A DNA stretch of 64,000 nucleotides, taken from contig NZ_SLUQ01000002.1 in NCBI RefSeq assembly GCF_004345245.1, positions 62,001 to 126,000 of the forward strand, given 5' to 3'. Below, in pieces: positions 41,896 to 50,024 of this stretch (positions are counted from its first letter, which is position 1; every line of letters starts with the position of its first letter). The stretch is from Rhizobium sp. BK251. GTDB lineage: Bacteria > Pseudomonadota > Alphaproteobacteria > Rhizobiales > Rhizobiaceae. The notes beneath the pieces were generated by a model. That model saw nothing but the letters and a program-made list of their open reading frames with translations. It made no database searches and had not been told where the DNA came from. Both the position numbers and the translations under genes were made by a program.

Positions 41896-43155
41896 TCAGT
41901 TGACGCTGCTGGTCATGGTCTCGGCGATCGGCATCAGCTTCACGCGGACGATGTCACCCGCCCGGATCGGCGTATGCTCCTCGACGACCGTTTCCTTGTA
42001 TTGTCCGTCGACGAGCCGCACGGTTGAAAAGACCGTCTTCATGCTCTGCTCGAGCGTTGCTGCGCGTCCTGCGCTCGCGCTGATTTCGGCCATCTTCTGA
42101 AGGCTGAATTCCATCTTCTTTCGCAACCTCAGGATCTCGAGGCTTATGTCTCCCAGACCCTTTGCCGCGTCGTTGCGGCGCTCGCCCTGCAGATCCTGGA
42201 GCTTCTGATCGATCAGATCCCTGTTCTGCTTGGCGCGGGCGAGGAACGAGCCTGCCTCGACCGTATTGCGGTTCATCGCGAGCATTTCTCTCTTTTTTTC
42301 CCGCAATGCCGACTCGGAGGTAACGCCGCGCTCGAAAAGTCCGCGAGAGGCATCAACGTCCTGCTGGAGAAGCTGATATTCCTGGCCCCTCAACTCGGAA
42401 CTCTTCTCCAGAGAGGCGATCTCCTCGATAAAGTTCTGTCGCTGGGTCTCGAGGCTTCGGCGCTGTTCGTCGACCCCGGCGCGGCGCAGGTCGAAGATAT
42501 TCCGTTCGGACTGGATGATGCGTTGTGCGGAGGTCGCATCCGTCAATCCCATCGCCGGATCGAAATTGTAGTCGAAGGTCTTGTCGTTGTACTCTGCCTC
42601 GAACCGTGTGCGCCTGACGTCCAGAGACAGCAGCTGCAGGCCCATGTCCTCATATTCCTGTCGGGCGGTCACGAGCTGCATGCCGGCAGTGTCCGTCTGG
42701 CTTGATGCCTGCCGGAGGCCGCCCGCCAGCGCGAAGAGCTCGAGCATGATCATTCCCGGTCGGAACTCGAATTTCCCGGCCTTCTGGATATCGCCGACGA
42801 CGAAGACCGGCGCGTATTCCTTGACCGTGACCGCCACGGAAAGATTCGCGAGATGCTGGCTGAGCGATTTGCCTATCCTGTCGGCGATTTCGGTCGGCGT
42901 TGCCTCGGTCACGGTGACGTTGCCGAGGATCGGGTAGCCAATTGTGCCGTCGGCGCTGACCGGGAACACGCCAGTGAGATCCTGATTGCCGTAGACCGTG
43001 ATCGACAATACATCGCCCGGTACGACCCTGTAGGCCTCGGCCCTGGCAGCGGACAGAAGGCCGGATGAGAGAAGCAGCAGGATCGCCGCCATGAGGTGTG
43101 CGAACCGGGTGCGGAATGCCCCATTGCTTCGTTCGCCAAAGAGATTACTGAACAT
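41896..43155 (-). CDS. Polysaccharide export outer-membrane protein, ExoF-like (OPX)
   Basis: 419 residues from the ATG at 43155. A signal peptide (AHLMAAILLLLSSGLLSAARA) precedes the Poly_export domain 'YRVVPGDVLSITVYGNQDLT' ... 'DGTIGYPILGNVTVTEATPT' and a SLBB-like part 'APVFVVGDIQKAGKFEFRPG'. A long coiled coil (residues ~190-340, Glu/Arg/Leu-rich) follows, as in ExoF of rhizobia. It forms the periplasmic/outer-membrane part of the exporter with the ExoP-like Wzz protein encoded just upstream. Confidence 0.9.
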   Translation of the reverse strand: MFSNLFGERSNGAFRTRFAHLMAAILLLLSSGLLSAARAEAYRVVPGDVLSITVYGNQDLTGVFPVSADGTIGYPILGNVTVTEATPTEIADRIGKSLSQHLANLSVAVTVKEYAPVFVVGDIQKAGKFEFRPGMIMLELFALAGGLRQASSQTDTAGMQLVTARQEYEDMGLQLLSLDVRRTRFEAEYNDKTFDYNFDPAMGLTDATSAQRIIQSERNIFDLRRAGVDEQRRSLETQRQNFIEEIASLEKSSELRGQEYQLLQQDVDASRGLFERGVTSESALREKKREMLAMNRNTVEAGSFLARAKQNRDLIDQKLQDLQGERRNDAAKGLGDISLEILRLRKKMEFSLQKMAEISASAGRAATLEQSMKTVFSTVRLVDGQYKETVVEEHTPIRAGDIVRVKLMPIAETMTSSVN

Positions 43156-43163
43156 GCTCCACC

Positions 43164-45341
43164 TCACGCTTTCACGGCGACTGGAATTGGCTTCTTGATG
43201 GCTGGCGTCTGTGCTGCGGTCCGGTTCGGACTGAGGCGGTAGAAGGCCGGTTGATTTGGCAACTTTCCCTGTCGCGGAGATCCGTTGAGGATGATGCCGC
43301 AGATGTTGCGGCGGGCAGCGCGCAGTTTCTTGACGGACAGTTGCAGTTGCTTCATGTCGGTCGCTTCCCAGCGCACGACGAGGGCCGTCGTATCGGCGAG
43401 CGAGGCTATGCGCATCAGATCCTGGCCGGCGGCGATCGCGGGCGTGTCGATGATGATGAGCTCGTAGCGCTGCCTCAACTCTCCGATGACGCATGCGAAC
43501 TGGCGGTTGCCGAGGAGGAACTCCGTCGGTACGGCGCTCTCGCGCGCTGCGATGAAGTCCACGCCGGACACCGGATCGTTCTGGATGGCCTTTTCGAGTG
43601 CCAGCCCACGAAAGATGACTTGCTCCAGGTGATTGGGAGACTTGGCTCCGAACTCCTGATCGATTGACGGACTTCTGAGATTGGCGTCGATGACGATCGT
43701 CTTGACGCCAGTCGCCGCAAGCGAGCGCGCCAGGTTGGCCGCGATCAGCGTCTTGCCTTCCCGGTCGATCGCCGAGCCAACCGCGACGACGCGGGACGGT
43801 GCGGAGTCGGTTCCGAGTCTGAGTTGGGCCTGGAGGTCAGCGAGCGCCTGGCCGAAGTTCGACTTGCCGTCGCGAACCATTCCGATGGTATCTGCACGTT
43901 CGCGGGCCGACAGCTTCGGGATCCTGCCAATGACAGCAAGGCCCGTTCTCGTTTCGAGTGCTTCGGCCGAGCGCACGGATTTGTCGCTGCGATCCAGAAG
44001 GAAGGCGGCGGCGACACCAGCGGCACTGCCGGTAACGAGGCCGAGGAGAATCCAGAATTTCAGGTTCGGGCTCGTCGGCGCGCCGGGCGGTATGGCGCGG
44101 GAGATCATCCGGGCTTCGGCCGTGACGATGCCGTCCTGCTCGATCGTTTGCTTGTAGCGTGTCAGATAGCTCTCGTAGATCGAGCGGTTTGCACTTGCCT
44201 CACGGTCCAGCTGGTCGGCATGGACGAGCGCCTGGTTCGTCTCGGACATCTCCTCCTGCATCTTCCTGAGGTTCGTCTCGATGCCGGCCTCCTGCCGCTT
44301 CATGGAGACGATCTCGTTGCGGAGGCTGTCGATGATCTGCTCGATTTCAGCGTTGATCTGCGTCTTCAGTGACGCGAGCTGGGATTTCAGTTGCGGCAGC
44401 TGCGGGTTCATGATCGCCCCGCTTTCGTCGATCTCGCTGATCGCGCGCTTCGTGCGCGCCTCTTCGGTCCGCAATGCCTGGATCGTGGGCGAGGCGAGAA
44501 CCTCGGCCAGTGCCAGATTGTCATCGCCCCTTTCGGTGTCTAAAGCAGTCGCCAGCCGTGCCTCGGAACCAGCCAGTCGGGCGCGCAGCGTCGTCAATTC
44601 ATTGTTCAGACCGGCGATCTGTTCCGCCTTGAGCGTGGTGTTGCCGATCTTGACGATACCTGCCTTTTCGCGGAAATCCGTCGCAAGCCTTTCGGACTGC
44701 TCGAGCTTCGTACGCAGGTTGACAAGGCTGTCGCCCAGCCATTCGCTGACCCTGCGCGTCGCCGAGGTCTTCAGGTCGATCTGGTAGTCGATATAAGCCT
44801 CGCCATAGGCATTGGCGACGAGGGCTGCGTACTCAGGCGTGTCGGCCTTGAATGATATGTAGATCGTCAGCGAGCGCCCATCGTTCGATATCCCGACATG
44901 CGATATGAGATCGTTGATCATCTCGCGATCACGCGTCTCCTGGTCATCGGCGGAAAGCGAATTCTGAGCCGGAAGCGGAGCAGGAGTGTCGGAAACGCCA
45001 GCCGTCACTCCCCTGGATGCATCCTTGTCCTTCAGCAGCCGAACAACACGCTCGGCCATCATTCTCGAGCCGATGATGTCGAGCTCGGTCCGCAGGGCCG
45101 GGCTCTCCTGCGGCAATGACGAGACGACCGATTCAGACGGAAGTGCCTGAAGCTTGCGCACGTCAAGGGCGAGAATTGCTTCTGCCTGGTAGCGCTTGGG
45201 CGAATAGAGGTAACCGACAGCAGCCAGGCAGAAACCGACCAGGATGCAGAAGGCAACGGTCATCTTTCTCTCAAGCAGGATAGAGACGAGCCTCGGCATG
45301 GCGATTGCTTCGCTTGCGCGCGTTTCTTGCGACCAGATCAT
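43164..45341 (-). CDS. ExoP-like Wzz chain-length protein with BY-kinase domain
   Basis: 725 residues. An N-terminal helix (MTVAFCILVGFCLAAVGYLY) and a second near residue ~420 flank a long periplasmic coiled coil of the Wzz type; the proline-rich 'SRAIPPGAPTSPNLKFW' precedes helix 2. The cytoplasmic half is a tyrosine autokinase: Walker A 'AIDREGKTLIAANLA', A' 'IVIDANLRSP', B 'LIIDTPAI'. The C-terminal tail holds only one Tyr (FYRLSP), not the usual tyrosine cluster. It controls length and export with the ExoF-like protein eight bases downstream. The Met at 45299 is an alternative start. Confidence 0.9.
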   Translation of the reverse strand: MIWSQETRASEAIAMPRLVSILLERKMTVAFCILVGFCLAAVGYLYSPKRYQAEAILALDVRKLQALPSESVVSSLPQESPALRTELDIIGSRMMAERVVRLLKDKDASRGVTAGVSDTPAPLPAQNSLSADDQETRDREMINDLISHVGISNDGRSLTIYISFKADTPEYAALVANAYGEAYIDYQIDLKTSATRRVSEWLGDSLVNLRTKLEQSERLATDFREKAGIVKIGNTTLKAEQIAGLNNELTTLRARLAGSEARLATALDTERGDDNLALAEVLASPTIQALRTEEARTKRAISEIDESGAIMNPQLPQLKSQLASLKTQINAEIEQIIDSLRNEIVSMKRQEAGIETNLRKMQEEMSETNQALVHADQLDREASANRSIYESYLTRYKQTIEQDGIVTAEARMISRAIPPGAPTSPNLKFWILLGLVTGSAAGVAAAFLLDRSDKSVRSAEALETRTGLAVIGRIPKLSARERADTIGMVRDGKSNFGQALADLQAQLRLGTDSAPSRVVAVGSAIDREGKTLIAANLARSLAATGVKTIVIDANLRSPSIDQEFGAKSPNHLEQVIFRGLALEKAIQNDPVSGVDFIAARESAVPTEFLLGNRQFACVIGELRQRYELIIIDTPAIAAGQDLMRIASLADTTALVVRWEATDMKQLQLSVKKLRAARRNICGIILNGSPRQGKLPNQPAFYRLSPNRTAAQTPAIKKPIPVAVKA

Positions 45342-45388
45342 GTTGGCGTTTCCTGAACTTTGTTATGAGTCTTCTTGCTCTGGTCGCC

Positions 45389-46171
45389 TTACGCGTGCGG
45401 CTGATCGGAAATCATGTCACCGATCTTGTACGCGACTTCCGTGCGGTTCGTTGCTCCGAGCTTCTTCATGATGTTGCGGATATGAACCTTCACGGTGCTT
45501 TCGCAGAGGTCTAGTTCGGATGCGATTACCTTGTTGGCCTTGCCGCGGCGCAACGCTTCGGCCACTGCCGACTGGCGCGCGGTGAAGGAGGACGTGATCT
45601 GCGGCTTCGCGGTGCTGCTGACGCCGAGAAGGCCGCGCATGGCCAGGACGCTGCTTGCCGGCACGAACTTGCCGCCGGCGATGGCGAGCCCGATCGCCTG
45701 GATGCAGACGTCGATGCTGACCGATGTCGGGATGTAGCCTCGTACGCCAAGCCCGATCGCGTGGAGGACCGCGGAAAGCTCCTGGTTTTCCGAGAGCACG
45801 ATCACGGCTGCGGGATCGAAGGTTGCCACCATGTCGGCGATTTCGCTCTCGAGGCTGCCATGGGCAATATCGCCATTGCCGGCATTATAGAGAACTGCAC
45901 GCAGCGTGCCGAGACGCTCCCTCGCTTGCTGCCACTCTTCGAGGCTGCCGAAGGTGAACACCTTCATCCCGATATTGTGGCTGCTCAGCCCCTGTGCGAG
46001 GCACTGACGCTCCAGCGTCCGCCTGTCGATCAGCGCGACATAGTCGTTTTCGCCGTATTTGTGCGGCTGGTGGCCGCGCGAACGCACGTTCGTCAGCAGA
46101 AGCTCTGACGGCTCCTTCGATTCCTGCGTCCCCAGTTCAATGCGGTGGTTATTGATGCGCCCCTCGTTCAT
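45389..46171 (-). CDS. LuxR-type regulator with a pseudo-receiver domain
   Basis: 260 residues. Residues ~44-170 resemble a response-regulator receiver (VALIDRRTLERQCLAQGL ... AVIVLSENQELSAVLHAIGL ... GYIPTS), but the position of the phosphoacceptor is Asn96 in 'RAVLYNAGNGD'. The C-terminal LuxR HTH is 'FTARQSAVAEALRRGKANKV' followed by 'ESTVKVHIRNIMKKLGATNR'. It probably controls the surrounding polysaccharide genes without phosphorylation. A close paralogue is encoded at 62701-63462. Confidence 0.88.
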   Translation of the reverse strand: MNEGRINNHRIELGTQESKEPSELLLTNVRSRGHQPHKYGENDYVALIDRRTLERQCLAQGLSSHNIGMKVFTFGSLEEWQQARERLGTLRAVLYNAGNGDIAHGSLESEIADMVATFDPAAVIVLSENQELSAVLHAIGLGVRGYIPTSVSIDVCIQAIGLAIAGGKFVPASSVLAMRGLLGVSSTAKPQITSSFTARQSAVAEALRRGKANKVIASELDLCESTVKVHIRNIMKKLGATNRTEVAYKIGDMISDQPHA

Positions 46172-46301
46172 GACCTTACGACCCCTTGATACGCGTTACA
46201 CTGTCGAATTCCCGTATTCCGGCATGACTGCATTTCGTATTATTCGAATGTACTAACGTTACGCAATGCTAAAGTTAATTGATGCTTAACCAAGGAAAGC
46301 T

Positions 46302-46955
46302 TCAGCCCAGTGAAAGCTTCCTTATCGTGAAGGCCTCGGCGAAACGCGCCGGAGCCCTGCATTCCATTCCCCGCAGCCGCGCCAGGCTGCGAAACGTTTC
46401 TGCATCGAACCAATCCTTGGACCGCTGCGTCGCGAAATGCTCGAGAAGCAGGGCGATCTTCGTGTCCATGACGTCCGTCGACAGGGGCACGTAGGTGTTG
46501 CGCCGGTCGAGGTCGCCGTCCCACTTCGGGATCTCGTATTCCAGCACCAGGTGGTTGCGGAATACGTTGGTCGTCAGCCGGTTGACCTCGCGGTGGTCCT
46601 GATGCTCGTCGTCACGGCTGTGCGTGAAGATGACATCCGGATCGACTCTCTCGCGCAGCGAGATCAGCCAGTTCTTGATCTCCCGGTTCTGGCTCGGGAA
46701 AAAGCTGTCCTCGAAGTCGCCGAGTTCGATCGAATGCGACGAGGCGCCGCGAAGGAAGGCCTGGGCCGAACCGTGGGCCTCCATCGCCCTTGCGCCCGGA
46801 GCGCTCAGTACGCACCAATGGACATCGAGGCGCACGCCGCGGGCGATGAGACCTAGGATCGTGCCGCCGACGCCGATCTCGATGTCGTCGGAATGTGCTC
46901 CGAGACATAGGATCGAAAGGCGCTCTCCGCCTGTTGCCAGCGACAGCGATCTCAT
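46302..46955 (-). CDS. PIG-L family deacetylase
   Basis: 217 residues from the ATG at 46955. The zinc motif reads 'ILCLGAHSDDIEIGVGGTIL' (AHSDD where most members have AHPDD) and the second motif is 'IFTHSRDDEHQDHREVNRLT'. These enzymes remove N-acetyl groups from sugars such as GlcNAc. It overlaps the cytidylyltransferase by four bases and ends a leftward operon whose other genes make a nucleotide sugar, so deacetylation of a sugar nucleotide or of the polymer unit is likely. Confidence 0.87.
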   Translation of the reverse strand: MRSLSLATGGERLSILCLGAHSDDIEIGVGGTILGLIARGVRLDVHWCVLSAPGARAMEAHGSAQAFLRGASSHSIELGDFEDSFFPSQNREIKNWLISLRERVDPDVIFTHSRDDEHQDHREVNRLTTNVFRNHLVLEYEIPKWDGDLDRRNTYVPLSTDVMDTKIALLLEHFATQRSKDWFDAETFRSLARLRGMECRAPARFAEAFTIRKLSLG

Positions 46956-47764
46956 GGCAGCTTCGCCATCCGCAGGCCCTGGGGCTGGCCGTTCGCCGAG
47001 TGGTGCGTCCACGGCATGTCGCCGCGTTCGACCATCTCCTCCAACGACTGCCAGTCGCGCAGGGTGTCCATGGACCGCCAAAAGCCCTCGTGCTTGTAGG
47101 CCATCAGCATGTCGTCCTTGATCAGCCGCTCGAAGGGCTCGAGGACGAGCTCTTCCCGCTCGCGCATGTAGTCGAAGATCTCGCCGCGCATCAGGAAGTA
47201 GCCGCCGTTGATCCAGATGTCGGATCGATTGGAGCTGCGGAATTCCTTCACACGACCGTCATCGTCGATATCGGCGAGATGATAGGTGAGCGGCGGGCGC
47301 ACGGCGAGGAAGCATGCGATCTTGCCGCTTGCCTCGAACTTTTCGATCATGTCGTCGAGGTTCACATCCGTCAGGCCATCGCTGTAGTTGGCGATGAACA
47401 TGCGCTCGTTCTTCACGTGGTCACGCACGGCCCAGAGTCTCTCGCCGATGTTGCGCCAGATGCCGGTATCGATCAGCGTGACGCGCCAGTCCTTCTGGGC
47501 CTCGCCCAGGAGTTCGACGTGGCCGCCGCCCGACACCACGCAGTCGGAGAACGCCTGCGGCTTAGCATTCAGGAAGAAGTCCTTGATTATGTTCGCCTTG
47601 TAGCCGAGGCACAGGATGAACTCGTCATGGCCGTAGTCGGAATAATACTGCATGACATGGCGCATGATCGGCTGCGAGCCGAGCGGTATCATAGGCTTCG
47701 GAATGCTCTCGGAGTATTCCCGGATGCGGGTGCCCAAACCGCCGCAAAAGAGAACGACCTTCAT
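46952..47764 (-). CDS. rfbF: Glucose-1-phosphate cytidylyltransferase
   Basis: 270 residues, standard size. 'VVLFCGGLGTRIREYSESIPKPMIPLG' gives the nucleotidyltransferase signature (GGxGTRxxE...KPM), with 'ADIDDDGRVKEFRSSNRSDIWINGGYFLM' further in. RfbF activates glucose-1-phosphate as CDP-glucose, the entry to CDP-deoxy and branched-chain sugars. Coupled by 4-bp overlaps to the C-methyltransferase upstream and the PIG-L deacetylase downstream. Confidence 0.93.
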   Translation of the reverse strand: MKVVLFCGGLGTRIREYSESIPKPMIPLGSQPIMRHVMQYYSDYGHDEFILCLGYKANIIKDFFLNAKPQAFSDCVVSGGGHVELLGEAQKDWRVTLIDTGIWRNIGERLWAVRDHVKNERMFIANYSDGLTDVNLDDMIEKFEASGKIACFLAVRPPLTYHLADIDDDGRVKEFRSSNRSDIWINGGYFLMRGEIFDYMREREELVLEPFERLIKDDMLMAYKHEGFWRSMDTLRDWQSLEEMVERGDMPWTHHSANGQPQGLRMAKLP

Positions 47765-49056
47765 AGTTTCAGCTCCCTCGGATCGATCACCTGGACTTCA
47801 GGGATCGGAATGATGAACTTTGCCCCCCATTCGCCGACGTGGCGCATCTGGGCCACGATTTCGTCCTTCAGGTTCCAGGGCAGGATAAGGATGTAGTCCG
47901 GCTTCCTCTGATCGATGGCGTCTACCGTCTCGATCGGAATGTGCATTCCCGGCGTGTAACGGCCGTGCTTGTAAGGATTGCGGTCGACCGTGAAGTCGAG
48001 GAAATCGGTGCCGATGGCGCAGTAGTTGAGCAGGGTATTGCCCTTGCCCGGTGCGCCGTAGCCGCAGACCGACTTGCCCTGTTCCTTGAGTTCGATGAGG
48101 AAGGAAAGCAGGTTGCGCTTGGCCCTGCGCGCGGCCTGCGCGAACGAGGTGTAGGTGTCGATCACATCGAGCCCTGCTTCGCGTTCACGCTTCACGAGTT
48201 CGTCCACGTTCGTGCTGCGCTGCCAGGCGCTGTCGTCATGGGTCAGGTAGACGCGAAGCGAGCCGCCATGCGTCGGGACCTCGTCGACATCGAATACGCG
48301 CAGGCCATGGCGCTGCGCCATCATCTCGATCGTCAGCATCGAGAAGTAGGAGAAGTGCTCGTGGTAGATCGTGTCGTACTGGTTCTGCGCGATCAGGGTG
48401 GCGATGTGCGGAAACTCGAGGGTAATGACACCCTCCGGCTTCAGCAGCACCTTCATGCCCGCGACAAAGTCATTGAGATCAGGCACCTGCGCCAGCACGT
48501 TGTTGCCGATGATAAGGTCCGCATCCTGGCCTTCATCGCGCATCTGCTGCGCGACTTCCTTGCCGAAGAACGTGACTTTGGTCGGCACGCCCTTTTCCAC
48601 GGCGACCTTTGCAACGTTGATTGCGGGCTCGACGCCGAGAACCGGTATTTTCTGTGCCACGAAATGCTGCAGGAGATAGCCGTCGTTGCTGGCCAGCTCC
48701 ACGACGAAACTGTTGCCGTCCAGCCCGAGGCGCTCGGCGATCTGGTCGCAATAGCGCTTGGCATGCGCGACCCAGCTGTCCGAGAAGGAGGAGAAATAGG
48801 CGTATTCCTCGAAGATCGCTTCGGGGCTCACTTCCTCTTCCAGCTGCACCAGGAGGCACTCGCTGCAGACGAAGGCGTGGAGCGGATAGTAGGGCTCCAT
48901 ATCGCCCAAGCGGCTTGCCGGAACGAAGCTCTCGCAGGGAGGCGACATTCCGAGATCGACGAAGGTATGGGTAAGCTGCGAGCCACAAAGGCGGCATGGA
49001 CGAGCTTTTTCGCCCAGCGCCGCCCGTGTCAGAAGCTGATCCGGTTGTACATTCAT
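47761..49056 (-). CDS. Nucleotide-sugar C-methyltransferase (TylCIII/EvaC-like)
   Basis: 431 residues from the ATG at 49056 (MNVQPDQLLTRAALG). Three parts: an N-terminal zinc-binding region with 'CRLCGSQL' and 'HAFVCSECLLVQLEE', a central SAM-binding domain 'FVVELASNDGYLLQHFVAQK' plus 'HEHFSYFSMLTIEMMAQRHG', and the C-terminal C-methyltransferase domain with 'GYGAPGKGNTLLNYC'. This family adds a methyl branch, usually at C-3 of a 4-keto-6-deoxy sugar. First gene of the leftward operon with rfbF and the PIG-L gene. Confidence 0.9.
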   Translation of the reverse strand: MNVQPDQLLTRAALGEKARPCRLCGSQLTHTFVDLGMSPPCESFVPASRLGDMEPYYPLHAFVCSECLLVQLEEEVSPEAIFEEYAYFSSFSDSWVAHAKRYCDQIAERLGLDGNSFVVELASNDGYLLQHFVAQKIPVLGVEPAINVAKVAVEKGVPTKVTFFGKEVAQQMRDEGQDADLIIGNNVLAQVPDLNDFVAGMKVLLKPEGVITLEFPHIATLIAQNQYDTIYHEHFSYFSMLTIEMMAQRHGLRVFDVDEVPTHGGSLRVYLTHDDSAWQRSTNVDELVKREREAGLDVIDTYTSFAQAARRAKRNLLSFLIELKEQGKSVCGYGAPGKGNTLLNYCAIGTDFLDFTVDRNPYKHGRYTPGMHIPIETVDAIDQRKPDYILILPWNLKDEIVAQMRHVGEWGAKFIIPIPEVQVIDPRELKL

Positions 49057-49385
49057 GAAAACGCCCCTACGCTTTGCTACAAACCTGAATGGATCGCGTC
49101 TTTGCCCTTCGATCCACTTTTCATAACAGGAGCTTACGCATCGCCGCGGCGAGAGGCGATACCGCAAAGCGTTCACTCGCTTCGTCCAAAAGCTGTATAA
49201 GGTAACTCTTATTTGCCTATCGGGTTACCACCTCGGAGAGCCTGATCGGCAAGCTCTTTTCCGCGGAGCGCTTTTTGAGGCCCGACAGCGTCTACGACTT
49301 ATGATCGACTTTCGATCCCGGCGTTTTCTGAGAGAATCAACCTCAGAAAGGCCGCGGGCTGCGGCAGTGTGAAGAGGGTAGAGAA
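49057..49385. other. 329-base divergent promoter region in the sugar-nucleotide island
   Basis: Between the divergent C-methyltransferase and RfbC-like genes; it should hold both promoters. It contains T-rich stretches and a short GTAACTCTTATTTGCCTATCGGGTTAC repeat whose ends (GGTAAC at about 49200, GGTTACC at about 49223) face each other, but no clear operator or promoter hexamers that I would stake a call on. Confidence 0.4.
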
Positions 49386-49925
49386 ATGCGTTTCACCGAG
49401 ACCGGATTGACCGGCGTGTGGCTTGTGGAGCCGGTCGCGAGCGGAGATAGCCGCGGGTCCTTTGCCAGGACCTTCTGCACGCAGGAATTCGAAGAGCATG
49501 GGCTGGTGACGAGCTTCGTTCAGCACAGCATGTCGCACTCGGTGATGAAGCACACGCTGCGTGGGCTGCACTTCCAGAAGGCGCCGCACCAGGAGGACAA
49601 GCTGGTCTCCTGCCTGCGCGGCGCCATATGGGACGTGGCCGTCGATCTGAGGCCCGGCTCGCCGACCTACCTTCGATGGACCGGCGCGGTGCTTTCGGAG
49701 GACAATCGGGCACAGTTCTATATCCCGAAGGGGTTCGCCCACGGTTTTCAGTCGTTGCGCGACGATTCGGTCGTGAACTACCTGATCTCCGCACCTTATT
49801 CTCCCGCTGCCTCGACAGGGGTGCGCTATGACGATCCGGCGATTTCGGTGAGCTGGCCGGCCAAGCCATCGGTCATGTCCGACAAGGACATGAGCTGGCC
49901 GCTGATGCAGCTCGAAGCCGCCTGA
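49386..49925 (+). CDS. rfbC: dTDP-4-dehydrorhamnose 3,5-epimerase-like protein (RfbC family)
   Basis: 179 residues forming the RmlC cupin. Landmarks: 'RSFARTFCTQEFEEHG' region, 'QHSMSHSVMKHTLRGLHFQK', 'DKLVSCLRGAIWDVAVDLRP', 'YIPKGFAHGFQSL'. The catalytic His is in LRGLHFQ and the Tyr-equivalent near 'APYSPAAS'. With rfbF and a C-methyltransferase next door, the substrate is more likely a CDP- or dTDP-4-keto-6-deoxy sugar of this island than rhamnose. A terminator follows its stop. Confidence 0.88.
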   Translation: MRFTETGLTGVWLVEPVASGDSRGSFARTFCTQEFEEHGLVTSFVQHSMSHSVMKHTLRGLHFQKAPHQEDKLVSCLRGAIWDVAVDLRPGSPTYLRWTGAVLSEDNRAQFYIPKGFAHGFQSLRDDSVVNYLISAPYSPAASTGVRYDDPAISVSWPAKPSVMSDKDMSWPLMQLEAA

Positions 49926-49991
49926 CGCGAGATCCGCCGGTCGCGTCTGAGGGTGCGGGTATAATTATCTGGAAAATATGGAGTTTTTCAC

Positions 49992-50024
49992 CCTGGCCGT
50001 CCCGCGAGGACGGCTAGGATTTTG
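49992..50024 (+). terminator. Terminator after the rfbC-like gene
   Basis: CCTGGCCGTCC-CGCG-AGGACGGCTAGG forms a long stem with one G·C to G·T-type mismatch, followed by ATTTT. It overlaps the stop codon of the convergent DUF4910 gene. Confidence 0.75.
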
